From Clostridium_AW malenominatum (lineage in GTDB: Bacteria; Bacillota; Clostridia; Clostridiales; Clostridiaceae): 64,000 nucleotides of DNA. Where the stretch lies: contig NZ_BAAACF010000001.1 in assembly GCF_039521365.1 (NCBI RefSeq), positions 1,674,001-1,738,000 on the forward strand, written 5' to 3'. Below, one piece after another: positions 16,027 through 24,345 of this stretch (positions within the stretch are counted from its first letter, which is position 1; each line of letters starts with the position of its first letter). The notes beneath the pieces are model-generated. The model saw nothing but the letters and a program-made list of their open reading frames with translations. It made no database searches and was not told the DNA's origin. The position numbers were made by a program, and so were the translations under genes.

Positions 16027-17760
16027 TTGGCATTTGACGGAATTTTTTTATATAGTATAGCTCAAGAATTAAAAAATTCTATTTTAAATAGTAAAATCGA
16101 AAAAATAAATCAACCTGAAAAAGATGAGTTAATTATTTCCTTAAGAAAGGATAAAACAAACTACAAGCTACTAATAAGCGCTAGTCCTGTATATCCTAGA
16201 ATCAATTTAACTAACTTATCTAAGGAAAACCCTATGTCTCCTCCTATGTTTTGTATGCTTTTAAGGAAGCATTTAAACAATGCTAAATTAGTGAACATAC
16301 GTCAATTAAATAGTGATAGAGTTTTATTTTTAGACTTTGAAAGCAAAGATGAACTAGGATTTAATAGCATCTATACCTTAATTATAGAAATAATGGGAAA
16401 GCACAGCAATATAACTTTAATACGGGAACGAGATAATATTATTATGGATAGTTTAAAGCATCTTAACCCTAGCTTTAATAGCTTTAGATCTCTTTACCCT
16501 GGAATAGCTTATGTGTTTCCTCCAAGCTCTAATAAATTAAATCCTCTAAATTATACTTACGAAGATTTACACTCTTTTGTGTCAGAAAAAAATATAAAAA
16601 TTGATAAAAATTTTCCTTCAAAGGTATTTGAAGGAATTAGCACTCAATTTTCCAAAGAAATATACTTTAGATTAGCTTTAGATAATTTAGAAATGTGTGA
16701 GAATAACTTACAAGAAATAAATAGAAAACTTCTAGAAATATTTAATCTTGTTAAAAATAATGATTTTTATTTTGCCTCATATGAAAATGAAAAGGGAGAT
16801 AAGGATTTTTATTGTATAAAACTTAATAATTTAGAAGGTTTTTCAATTGAGGAATACACATTTCCATCAAACTTAATAGATAATTACTATGAAAAAAAAG
16901 ATAAGGAAGATAGATTAAACAGCAGAACCTCTAACCTTCAAAAGCTTATTAATAATAATTTAGATAGATGTTATAAAAAAATAACTTTACTAAAAAACAA
17001 CTTAGAAGAATGTAAGGAAAAAGATAACTATAAAATTTATGGAGAATTACTCACAGCAAATATTTACAGTATACAACCTGGAGATAAAGAAATAACGGTT
17101 TTAAATTATTATAGTGAGGACGAAGAATATATCACTATTCCTTTAAACCCAAATAAATCCTCCTCCCATAATATACAAAGCTACTTTAAGAAATATAATA
17201 AGTTAAAAAAATCTGAAGAAGCTTCCACTGAACAAATTAATTGGGCAGAGAAAGAAATAGAATATCTTCAATCCGTATTAACAAATATAAATAATCTTGA
17301 GGACTATAAAGGTATCGATGAAATAAAAAAAGAATTAATGGAAGCAGGATATATTAAATTTAAAAAGGATGGCAAAAAGAAAGATGCCCTAAGCAAACCT
17401 ATGCATTTTATATCATCTGAAGGAATTGATATATATGTAGGAAAAAATAATATTCAAAATGATTATTTAACATTGAAATTTAGCAATAAAAATGATATAT
17501 GGATGCACACTAAAAACATTCCAGGTTCTCACGTTATTATAAAATCTACAAAAGAATTTACAGATAAGACCTTAATTGAGGCTGGAAATCTAGCGGCATT
17601 TTATAGCAAGGCTAAGGATTCTTCCAACGTGCCTGTGGACTATACAGAGGTGCGAAATGTTCACAAACCCAATGGAGCTAAACCTGGAATGGTAATTTAC
17701 TCAACAAATAAAACTCTATATGTAAATCCTGAAGAACCAGGAATTAGACGAATAGTTTAA
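16027..17760 (+). CDS. rqcH: RqcH/NFACT family ribosome quality-control protein
   Basis: 577 residues from the TTG at 16027 (AAAGG 8 bases upstream); homologues begin with the same short (M)AFDGIFLYSIAQEL block, so the longer frame from 15874 is not the gene. Rqc2 homologue: binds obstructed 50S subunits carrying peptidyl-tRNA and recruits tRNA-Ala to add alanine tails; older names are FbpA or fibronectin-binding protein. Seen: an NFACT-N domain with the Asp-Arg pair (NSDRVLFLDF, about 95-104), a long coiled coil (about 240-440), and a C-terminal NFACT-R domain (IYVGKNNIQNDYLTLKFS and IWMHTKNIPGSHVII). One of the few plus-strand genes of the first 46 kb. Confidence 0.95.
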   Translation: MAFDGIFLYSIAQELKNSILNSKIEKINQPEKDELIISLRKDKTNYKLLISASPVYPRINLTNLSKENPMSPPMFCMLLRKHLNNAKLVNIRQLNSDRVLFLDFESKDELGFNSIYTLIIEIMGKHSNITLIRERDNIIMDSLKHLNPSFNSFRSLYPGIAYVFPPSSNKLNPLNYTYEDLHSFVSEKNIKIDKNFPSKVFEGISTQFSKEIYFRLALDNLEMCENNLQEINRKLLEIFNLVKNNDFYFASYENEKGDKDFYCIKLNNLEGFSIEEYTFPSNLIDNYYEKKDKEDRLNSRTSNLQKLINNNLDRCYKKITLLKNNLEECKEKDNYKIYGELLTANIYSIQPGDKEITVLNYYSEDEEYITIPLNPNKSSSHNIQSYFKKYNKLKKSEEASTEQINWAEKEIEYLQSVLTNINNLEDYKGIDEIKKELMEAGYIKFKKDGKKKDALSKPMHFISSEGIDIYVGKNNIQNDYLTLKFSNKNDIWMHTKNIPGSHVIIKSTKEFTDKTLIEAGNLAAFYSKAKDSSNVPVDYTEVRNVHKPNGAKPGMVIYSTNKTLYVNPEEPGIRRIV

Positions 17761-17763
17761 TTC

Positions 17764-17802
17764 AGAGAATAGATAAAAGAGTATATCTATTCTCTTTTAT
17801 TT
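17764..17802 (+). terminator. Intrinsic terminator of rqcH
   Basis: 12-bp perfect stem AGAGAATAGATA/TATCTATTCTCT (17764-17775 and 17784-17795) followed by TTTATTTATT on the plus strand, immediately after the rqcH stop and facing the convergent exoA gene. Confidence 0.85.
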
Positions 17803-17810
17803 ATTCTCTA

Positions 17811-18569
17811 TTAAAGTTCAATCATTATTGGGCAGTGGTCTGAACCCATTATATCTGTAAGTATTCTTGCATCTTTTATGCTATCTAATAGATTATTTGA
17901 TACAAAGAAATAATCTATTCTCCATCCAGTGTTCCTTTCTCTTGCTTTGAATCTATAACTCCACCAACTATATTCTATTTTTTCTGGATTAAAATGTCTA
18001 TAAACATCTGTATAGCCATTGCTTATGAATTTATCAATCCATGCTCTTTCTATGGGTAAAAATCCTGAAGTTTTTTCATTAGCTTTTGCATTTTTTATAT
18101 CAACTTCCCTATGGGCTGTATTATAATCTCCACATATTATTAACTTTTTTCCTGAAGCTACTAAGGAATTACAGTACTCTAACATAGCGTCATAAAAATC
18201 CAATTTATACGTAAGCCTTTCCTCGTTCATCTGACCATTAGGGAAATATATATTTAGCAACGTAAATTCTTCAAATTCTGTAACTAATATTCTGCCTTCA
18301 TTATTAAATCTTTCGATATGTATTCCTTTTTCCACTTTTAACGGTTCCATATTTGTATATGTGGCAACACCACTATACCCTTTTTTATCTGCAAAGCTAA
18401 AATAGGACTTATATCTATTTATGTTACTTAAGCTTTCTTCTAATTTCCCCTCATCAATTTTTGTCTCTTGAATGCATAGTATGTCTGGTTTTTCTTCTTC
18501 TATCCATTCATAAAAATTCTTTTTAGCTATAGCTCTTAAACCATTAACATTCCACGAATAAATTTTCAC
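17811..18569 (-). CDS. exoA: Exodeoxyribonuclease III / AP endonuclease
   Basis: 252 residues from the GTG at 18569, which has GAAGGTG about 6 bases upstream and gives the usual MKIYSWNVNG start. Class II AP endonuclease of base excision repair with 3'-5' exonuclease activity. Seen: WNVNGLRA, the metal ligand Glu in CIQETK, GDYNTAHREVDI and the catalytic Asp-His pair in MGSDHCPIMIEL. Complete, normal family length. It is followed by the rqcH terminator, which is not obviously bidirectional. Confidence 0.95.
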   Translation of the reverse strand: MKIYSWNVNGLRAIAKKNFYEWIEEEKPDILCIQETKIDEGKLEESLSNINRYKSYFSFADKKGYSGVATYTNMEPLKVEKGIHIERFNNEGRILVTEFEEFTLLNIYFPNGQMNEERLTYKLDFYDAMLEYCNSLVASGKKLIICGDYNTAHREVDIKNAKANEKTSGFLPIERAWIDKFISNGYTDVYRHFNPEKIEYSWWSYRFKARERNTGWRIDYFFVSNNLLDSIKDARILTDIMGSDHCPIMIEL

Positions 18570-18591
18570 TCTTATCACCTTCTATAATTTT

Positions 18592-18741
18592 TTATTTGCT
18601 AGCTCTATTAATATAAGTATTCATAGCCTGTATACCTTTATATGCGAAAAATATAAAGGCCATTTTTGCCATTATGGTAACTATAGGGTCTATAATAGAA
18701 CAGACTACTATGAATCCATTAAATCCATTAAATACACTCAT
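18592..18741 (-). CDS. Small hydrophobic protein, 49 residues
   Basis: A short frame starting MSVFNGFNGFIVVCSIIDP with AAAGGAG 10 bases before the ATG and an extended -10 (TGTTATAAT) at 18764-18772, so expression is plausible. The sequence has one long hydrophobic stretch (about 10-35) containing a Lys, and a polar end NTYINRAS. No known domain is recognised; the look is that of a small clostridial membrane protein. It lies between uraA (with its own terminator) and exoA. Confidence 0.6.
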   Translation of the reverse strand: MSVFNGFNGFIVVCSIIDPIVTIMAKMAFIFFAYKGIQAMNTYINRASK

Positions 18742-18763
18742 CAAAAATTCACTCCTTTGTTTT

Positions 18764-18772
18764 ATTATAACA
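18764..18772 (-). promoter_or_regulatory. Extended -10 promoter for the 49-residue gene
   Basis: TGTTATAAT on the minus strand, about 22 bases before the ATG. A -35 is poor (TTATTT), as is common for extended -10 promoters. Confidence 0.45.
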
Positions 18773-18806
18773 AATAACTGCTATCAAATAACAGTGAAAA
18801 ATAATA

Positions 18807-18850
18807 AAGAACAAATAATGATGGAAACTCCCCTAAATGGAGTATCCATC
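18807..18850 (-). terminator. Terminator after uraA
   Basis: 12-base arms GATGGATACTCC/GGAGTTTCCATC with one mismatch, followed on the minus strand by ATTATTTGTTCTTT. Located just after the uraA stop. Confidence 0.7.
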
Positions 18851-18886
18851 ATATCTGTTCTCTGTACTTTATTATCTATTTTTCTT

Positions 18887-20170
18887 TTAATTATCTTCAG
18901 TGTTACTATGAGCTGGTAGTATTAAATTTAGTACTATTCCAACTAAGGTTGCTAAAGCAACTCCCGCTATTTCAACTGGTGAACCATTAAATTCAAACTT
19001 AATTGCCGCCCCACCAATTCCTAAAACTATTATAACTGAAGCTATTATAAGATTTCTTTTTTTACTAAAATCTACTTTATCTTCTACAAACACTCTAAAT
19101 CCAGAAGATGCAATTATACCAAATAGAAGTATACTTACCCCTCCCATAACTGGCATTGGCATTGTTTCTATTACAGCAGATACAGGCCCTATAAAGGATA
19201 GTATTATAGCAACTATTGCCGCTCCTACGATTACCCATACACTGTATACTTTAGTTATTGCCATAACACCTATGTTTTCTCCATAAGTAGTGTTCGGAGG
19301 TCCACCTACTAATCCTGCAAATACTGTTGCTAGTCCATCTCCAAGTATTGATCTATGAAGTCCTGGATCCTTAGTGAAATCTTTTCCAATAACATTATTA
19401 GTTACATATACGTGTCCAATATGCTCTGCTAAAGTTACAAAAGCTACAGGCGCCATTAATATCATTGCATTTATGTTAAACTTCGGCAACATAAATGGTG
19501 GTAACTGAAATAATTTAGCATCCATAATTTTAGCTATACCTTCTGGTGATATTACTCCAAACATAAGAGCTGATATATAACCTACAACCATTGATATTAA
19601 TATAGGGATAACTCCTAAAAATCCTTTAAAATACATAGTTCCAAGTATTCCAACTCCTAAAGTTATAGTTGATACTGCTATCCATGCCCATCTTGGTACA
19701 TGATCCATAGATGGAGTTGTAAAAGCTGAATTTAAGCCTGCCCAGTTAATTGCAACTCCAGCAAGTCCTAAACCGATAACTAACACAACAGAACCTACAA
19801 CTACTGGTGGAAGAAGCTTGTTTAACCATTCAGTACCTGTTAGGCTTATGATATAAGCCACAATTACATAGACTATTCCAGCTGCAATTATTCCTGACAG
19901 CATTGCATTTGGCCCAAAATTTGCCGCAGCAACAGTCATAGGGGCTATAAATGCAAAAGATGATCCTACGTAGGCTGGTAATTTAGCCTTTGTACAAAAT
20001 GTGTAAATAAGAGTTCCCACACCGCTACAGAAAAGTGCCATTGATGGACTCATTCCTGTAAGCATTGGTACTAAAATTGTTGCTCCCACCATTGCAAATA
20101 AATGTTGAAAGCTTAAAGGGATGGTTTTGCTAAGGGGTAATTTTTCATTAACATCAACATAATTTTTCAT
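18887..20170 (-). CDS. uraA: Uracil permease, NCS2 family
   Basis: 427 residues from the ATG at 20170 with GGAGG 7 bases upstream; the longer frame start has no site. Polytopic membrane symporter importing uracil. Seen: SFQHLFAMVGATILVP at the N-terminus and the substrate-binding segments FVTLAEHIGHVYVTN (Glu in TM8) and GGPPNTTYGENIGVMAITK (Glu in TM10). It follows pyrR by 61 bases and shares its attenuator-controlled promoter, so uptake falls when UMP is plentiful. Confidence 0.95.
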   Translation of the reverse strand: MKNYVDVNEKLPLSKTIPLSFQHLFAMVGATILVPMLTGMSPSMALFCSGVGTLIYTFCTKAKLPAYVGSSFAFIAPMTVAAANFGPNAMLSGIIAAGIVYVIVAYIISLTGTEWLNKLLPPVVVGSVVLVIGLGLAGVAINWAGLNSAFTTPSMDHVPRWAWIAVSTITLGVGILGTMYFKGFLGVIPILISMVVGYISALMFGVISPEGIAKIMDAKLFQLPPFMLPKFNINAMILMAPVAFVTLAEHIGHVYVTNNVIGKDFTKDPGLHRSILGDGLATVFAGLVGGPPNTTYGENIGVMAITKVYSVWVIVGAAIVAIILSFIGPVSAVIETMPMPVMGGVSILLFGIIASSGFRVFVEDKVDFSKKRNLIIASVIIVLGIGGAAIKFEFNGSPVEIAGVALATLVGIVLNLILPAHSNTEDN

Positions 20171-20231
20171 AAATAATTCCTCCTTTTTTAGTCTCACTGG
20201 ACTAATTAAAAAGACTTTCATCTTTTAATTT

Positions 20232-20768
20232 TTATACTTCATAAATTTTTACTGAGTCCATTCCATCAATTTCTTTTACTTCAACTGAAACCATTTCTCC
20301 CTTTGATGTAGGTATATTTTTCCCCACATAATCTGGTCTTATTGGGAGCTCCCTATGACCTCTATCTACTAATACTGCTAATTGTATCATCTTAGGTCTT
20401 CCACCACTGAATACAGCATCTATGGCTGCTCTTACAGTTCTTCCTGTATATATAACATCATCTACAATTATAACAGTCTTATCCTTAACTTCTACTCCAA
20501 TATTTTGCTCCCTTACACGTGGTTGCTCACCAATGGTAGTAAGGTCGTCTCTATATAAGGTAATATCAACACTTCCAACAGGTATTTTTATTCCTTCAAA
20601 TTCTTCTATTTTTTCAGCAATTCTTTCGGCTATAGGATATCCTCTTCTTTTGACTCCAATGAGAACTATATCTTCTACGCCTTTATTTTTTTCAATAATT
20701 TCATGTGATACTCTTGTTAGCGCTCTACCTACAGACTTATCATCTAAAATTGATGCTTTTAATTTCAT
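20232..20768 (-). CDS. pyrR: PyrR, pyrimidine operon attenuation protein / uracil phosphoribosyltransferase
   Basis: 178 residues from the ATG at 20768 (AAAGGTGG upstream). UMP-responsive RNA-binding protein that binds a hairpin in pyr leader RNAs and causes termination; it has residual uracil phosphoribosyltransferase activity. Seen: the PRPP loop VIIVDDVIYTGRTVRAAID (about 94-112), DITLYRDDLTTIG and the basic GVKRRGYPIAERIA segment. The leader of its own transcript holds a complete PyrR attenuator (20803-20901), so the gene is autoregulated. Confidence 0.96.
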   Translation of the reverse strand: MKLKASILDDKSVGRALTRVSHEIIEKNKGVEDIVLIGVKRRGYPIAERIAEKIEEFEGIKIPVGSVDITLYRDDLTTIGEQPRVREQNIGVEVKDKTVIIVDDVIYTGRTVRAAIDAVFSGGRPKMIQLAVLVDRGHRELPIRPDYVGKNIPTSKGEMVSVEVKEIDGMDSVKIYEV

Positions 20769-20802
20769 AACTAAACCACCTTTCACTAAACTCTTTCTAC
20801 AC

Positions 20803-20901
20803 AAAATTAAAAGCCTTGACCACTAGAGTCAAGGCGTAATTATCTTACATTACAAAACTTATTTCTCATACGCCTTATGATTTCTCTGAATCACTTAAAG
20901 G
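20803..20901 (-). promoter_or_regulatory. PyrR-binding attenuator in the pyrR-uraA leader
   Basis: Three exclusive RNA structures can be drawn on the minus strand. (1) PyrR hairpin at 20873-20901: outer CCTT/AAGG and inner GUGAUU-CAGAGA-AAUCAU with the purine-rich CAGAGA loop. (2) Antiterminator: AAGGCGTA (20869-20876) with TACGCCTT (20831-20838). (3) Terminator: GCCTTGAC/GTCAAGGC (20813-20835) followed by TTTTAATTTT. Binding of PyrR-UMP to (1) would block (2) and free (3). The hairpin flanks (GAUU/AAUC) differ from the Bacillus GUCC/GGCU consensus but preserve pairing. Confidence 0.88.
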
Positions 20902-20916
20902 TTTTTCATTTATTAA

Positions 20917-20945
20917 ATAATATCATATAGCTTTGTTCATTGCAA
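20917..20945 (-). promoter_or_regulatory. Promoter of pyrR-uraA
   Basis: Minus strand TTGCAA (20940-20945), 17-bp spacer, TATTAT (20917-20922). It lies directly after the rluD stop and just upstream of the PyrR attenuator. Confidence 0.65.
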
Positions 20946-21854
20946 CTATTTTTCTACAATATCCAATATTTTTTTAAAGTATTTCGGTAACTCTGTGTCA
21001 AATTCCATATATTCCTCTGTACTAGGATGAATAAAACCTAATTTCTTAGCATGAAGCATTTGGCCTTTTAAATTAAACTTTTGCTTTTTATATCCATATA
21101 CTGGATCCCCTACTAATGGGTGTCCAATATGAGCCATATGTACTCTTATTTGATGAGTTCTACCTGTTTCCAGTCTGCACTCTACTAAAGTATTGCCCTC
21201 ATATCTTCTAACTACTTTAAAATGAGTTACAGCGTTTCTTCCTTCCTTTAATACAGAAATTTTAATTCTATCCACGGGATGCCTCCCTAAAGGTGCATTA
21301 ATTGTACCTTCATCTTCTTTCATGATACCTTCTACTAAAGCAACATATACCCTTGTCATACTGTGGTTCTTCAACTGTTCTGCTAACTTATTATGAGCAT
21401 TGTCATTTTTAGCTACAACTAAAACCCCCGAGGTATCCTTATCAATTCTATGTACTATGCCCGGACGAGTAATGCCATTAATTCCTGAAAGGTCCTTGCA
21501 ATGATATAACAATGCATTAACTAAAGTTCCAGAATAATTCCCTGGAGCCGGATGAACGACCATCCCCTGAGATTTATTTATTACAATAACATCACTATCC
21601 TCATATAGTATTTCTATAGGTATTTCCTCAGCTTCTACATCTAAAGAGATTGGCTCAGGAATAGATAAAGAAATTCTATCTCCTTTTTTTAGCTTATAAT
21701 TGCTTTTTCTTATTTTATCATTTACTTTAACTTCTTCTTTTTCTATGAGTCCCTGAATATAAGCCCTAGATTTCCCCTCTAAATGATCTGTTAGAAAAAC
21801 ATCCAATCTTATATCCTCATAATTATCCTCAATTAAAAATTCCTTTATCTCCAT
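20946..21854 (-). CDS. rluD: RluA-family 23S rRNA pseudouridine synthase (RluD-like)
   Basis: 302 residues. An N-terminal S4 RNA-binding domain (about 15-75, RLDVFLTDHLEGKSRAYIQ) and a catalytic domain with HRIDKDTSGVLVVAKND (about 133-149), where the Asp is the nucleophile that isomerises uridine, plus LETGRTHQIRVHMAHIGHP. Its ATG lies inside the last 26 bases of lspA with GAAGAGAG as site; this lspA-rluD linkage is common in Firmicutes. Exact target uridines are inferred from the family. Confidence 0.94.
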   Translation of the reverse strand: MEIKEFLIEDNYEDIRLDVFLTDHLEGKSRAYIQGLIEKEEVKVNDKIRKSNYKLKKGDRISLSIPEPISLDVEAEEIPIEILYEDSDVIVINKSQGMVVHPAPGNYSGTLVNALLYHCKDLSGINGITRPGIVHRIDKDTSGVLVVAKNDNAHNKLAEQLKNHSMTRVYVALVEGIMKEDEGTINAPLGRHPVDRIKISVLKEGRNAVTHFKVVRRYEGNTLVECRLETGRTHQIRVHMAHIGHPLVGDPVYGYKKQKFNLKGQMLHAKKLGFIHPSTEEYMEFDTELPKYFKKILDIVEK

Positions 21855-22299
21855 AACTCTCTTCCTTTAATATAAATAAAGTTAATAACACTGCACCAAT
21901 TGAAACACAAACATCTGCCACGTTAAACGTTGGGAAATAATACTTATCTTTAAAATGAACTAATATAAAATCTACTACATATTTATATTGCACTCTATCA
22001 ATCAGATTTCCTATAGCTCCGCTTATTATCAACGCCAAACTAATTCTTAGTAAAATCCAAGAGGGTTTGTAATAAAACAAATATACTATTAATCCTATAG
22101 TTACTAAAGAAGTAATTAAAGTAAGAAAAAATAGTTTGTCTCTAAATATCCCAAAGGCTGCTCCCGTATTTTCCAAATAGGAAAATTGAAAAAAATCCTT
22201 TATAATCACTATATCTTTTCCAGAAGATAAGTTTTTAATTGCCCAAAGTTTAGTAATTCTATCTAAAAAAATTCCTAATAATATAATTGCTATCTCCAC
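21829..22299 (-). CDS. lspA: Lipoprotein signal peptidase II
   Basis: 156 residues from the GTG at 22299, which has GGGGGG 6-7 bases upstream; the TTG eight codons earlier has no site. Aspartic membrane peptidase that removes lipoprotein signal peptides after lipidation. Four membrane helices are seen, with the conserved LDRITKLWA, ENTGAAFGIF, the catalytic Asp in GAIGNLIDRV and the second in FNVADVCVSIGA. A substrate with a clear lipobox is encoded at 14.0-15.1 kb. Confidence 0.95.
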   Translation of the reverse strand: MEIAIILLGIFLDRITKLWAIKNLSSGKDIVIIKDFFQFSYLENTGAAFGIFRDKLFFLTLITSLVTIGLIVYLFYYKPSWILLRISLALIISGAIGNLIDRVQYKYVVDFILVHFKDKYYFPTFNVADVCVSIGAVLLTLFILKEESYGDKGIFN

Positions 22300-22319
22300 A
22301 AAAATCCCCCCATTACTAT

Positions 22320-22364
22320 ACAAAAATTCACAGTGGACAGCTAAAAAACTGTGCTATCCACTGT
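22320..22364 (-). terminator. Terminator after the DksA/TraR-type gene
   Basis: 12-bp stem ACAGTGGATAGC/GCTGTCCACTGT (22330-22341 and 22353-22364, one G-U pair) followed by GAATTTTTG on the minus strand. Confidence 0.7.
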
Positions 22365-22370
22365 ATTTTA

Positions 22371-22979
22371 TTAATATAAACTATTTCTGTATTGCTGATT
22401 ACTTATTTTTTCAACAGGTTCAACAATTCCAATATCTTCATCATCATATTCTTCTTCATATATATAATCTCTGTCATTAAATCTTCCTACGCTTTGATAA
22501 GTATCTTCGCTGTCAAATCCTATTTCTCCTCTTCTATTAAATCCTGTTAACTCCTCTTCTATAGGTCTATCCTTAGGAATAAACCCTCTAGTGTAAGGCT
22601 TTTCATTAATTAGAGAATTATTTTCTTTTTGACAATCTATACAATATTCTGCATATGGTATGAAATTAAGTCTCTCTTCATTAATCTTTTTCCCACAGCT
22701 TTTACAGGTTCCATAGCTACCATCTTCCACCATCTTTAGGGCAGATTCTATCTTATTCAATATATTCATTTCATTTCCCTTAAGGGCTAAGCCTCGTTCT
22801 TTATCAAAGGTTTGGGTAGCTAAATCAGCTGGATGGTTATCATAAATTGATAATTCATTTGCCATTTCTACATTTGAGTCAATAGTACGCATATCCTTCA
22901 TTAGATTCAGCAAATCCTCAACATCCTTTTTCTCTGCTAGTAACCTTTTTTTGTACATGTCAATCTTATTATTATCCAT
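22371..22979 (-). CDS. TraR/DksA-type zinc-finger protein (YteA family)
   Basis: 202 residues from the ATG at 22979 (AAGGGG upstream). An N-terminal coiled-coil (about 5-75) with NHPADLATQTFDKERG-type sequence is followed by a four-Cys zinc finger CKSC...CIDC (about 97-120) and an acidic C-terminal extension rich in Asp, Glu and Tyr. Members bind RNA polymerase or are of unknown function; the YteA group is found in spore formers. It has its own terminator and lies between aroA and lspA. Function is not determined. Confidence 0.88.
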   Translation of the reverse strand: MDNNKIDMYKKRLLAEKKDVEDLLNLMKDMRTIDSNVEMANELSIYDNHPADLATQTFDKERGLALKGNEMNILNKIESALKMVEDGSYGTCKSCGKKINEERLNFIPYAEYCIDCQKENNSLINEKPYTRGFIPKDRPIEEELTGFNRRGEIGFDSEDTYQSVGRFNDRDYIYEEEYDDEDIGIVEPVEKISNQQYRNSLY

Positions 22980-23043
22980 AATTATAGTTAACCCCTTTCT
23001 TAACACGGATTTTTGTAACTATAATTATTTTATCTTTTATCCA

Positions 23044-24345
23044 TTAAATTATTCTAAGAAAGTCCTTAAAATAATTTATGGCATTAGGAAAAGATATTTC
23101 ACTGCAACTCCAACCATTAATAATGGTTTTTCCAGAGTTTCTCATAGCAATTCCTAAAAAACTCATAGCAATTCTATGGTCATCGAAGGACTCTATAGAT
23201 ATTTCTTCATTAAAATAGTTATGTCCTCCTTCAATAATTAAATCTCCTGAACTAAAGTAGGAATTAACTCCACATTTATATAAATTATTTATTATTGCCT
23301 CTATTCTATTGCTTTCTTTATATTTCAATTCTTCTACAGATTTAATTATGGTTTTACCTTCACTAAAAGCAGCTAATACAGAAAGCATAGGTATTTCATC
23401 TATGATATAGGGTACTACCTCCCCTTCTATGATTACTCCCTTGAGCTTACTGCTTTTTATTTCAATAGTGCCGATCTCTTCATTGTTAACTATATGCTCT
23501 ATTGTGTAATTAGCATCTGCTCCCATTTCCTTTAATATATCTAAATATTTTCTCCTTCTTTCATTAAGAGAAACCTTTTCAATTTTTATAAAATTATTTT
23601 CTCCAAGTAAAGCAAGGGAAATCAAAAAGGCTGCCGAGGATATATCTCCAGGCACATATATATCCTTAGCTTCTATTTTAGAATTTTTTATGCTTATTTT
23701 ATTTCCATAAACCTCTATATCCGCTCCTATATACTTAAGCATTCTTTCACTATGATCTCTAGTAAATAATTTTTCCCATACTGTTGTAGTATTCTTACTT
23801 AGAAATCCAGCAATAAGTACGCAGGACTTAACCTGAGCAGAAGCTACAGGCATATGATATTCTATTCCCATTAACCCTTCATTTTTGCTAAAAATTAAGG
23901 GAAGTCCTTCTTTTGAACTACTTATATTAGCTCCCATCTCTCTTAATGGAGTAACTACTCTACCCATAGGTCTTTTACTCAAAGAGCTATCTCCTATTAG
24001 TTTTCCTTCTATACTTAAAGCTGCTAGTGTTCCTGATATCAGTCTAGCTGCTGTGCCGGAGTTTTGGCAATCTAATTCTTCCACATAATTATTAAATTTA
24101 GCATAGCCCGGTGATTTTACAAATAAAGTCTGTCCTACTTTATTTACTTCTAGTCCTAAATTTATCATTACCTTTAAAGTTGCAGCACAATCCTTACTAT
24201 CTGGATAATTAAAGACTTTATATTCACCGGTGGGTAATCCTCCTATAATTAAAGCTCTGTGAGCTATGGATTTATCTCCTGGCAAAGTATAGGTATTACA
24301 TATACCTTCTTTGGCACCATATATGGTAAGTATATCCTCTATCAT
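23044..24345 (-). CDS. aroA: 3-phosphoshikimate 1-carboxyvinyltransferase (EPSP synthase)
   Basis: 433 residues. Joins phosphoenolpyruvate to shikimate 3-phosphate. Seen: LPGDKSIAHRALIIGGL (about 21-37, catalytic Lys), the NSGTAARLISG loop, SAQVKSC, DEIPMLSVLAAFSEG (catalytic Asp) and YKESNRI. The loop reads NSGTAAR rather than the NAGTAMR/NAGTATR of class I enzymes, closer to class II types. Its ATG overlaps the aroF stop by 4 bases. Last gene of the aroB-mtnN-aroF-aroA operon. Confidence 0.96.
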   Translation of the reverse strand: MIEDILTIYGAKEGICNTYTLPGDKSIAHRALIIGGLPTGEYKVFNYPDSKDCAATLKVMINLGLEVNKVGQTLFVKSPGYAKFNNYVEELDCQNSGTAARLISGTLAALSIEGKLIGDSSLSKRPMGRVVTPLREMGANISSSKEGLPLIFSKNEGLMGIEYHMPVASAQVKSCVLIAGFLSKNTTTVWEKLFTRDHSERMLKYIGADIEVYGNKISIKNSKIEAKDIYVPGDISSAAFLISLALLGENNFIKIEKVSLNERRRKYLDILKEMGADANYTIEHIVNNEEIGTIEIKSSKLKGVIIEGEVVPYIIDEIPMLSVLAAFSEGKTIIKSVEELKYKESNRIEAIINNLYKCGVNSYFSSGDLIIEGGHNYFNEEISIESFDDHRIAMSFLGIAMRNSGKTIINGWSCSEISFPNAINYFKDFLRII

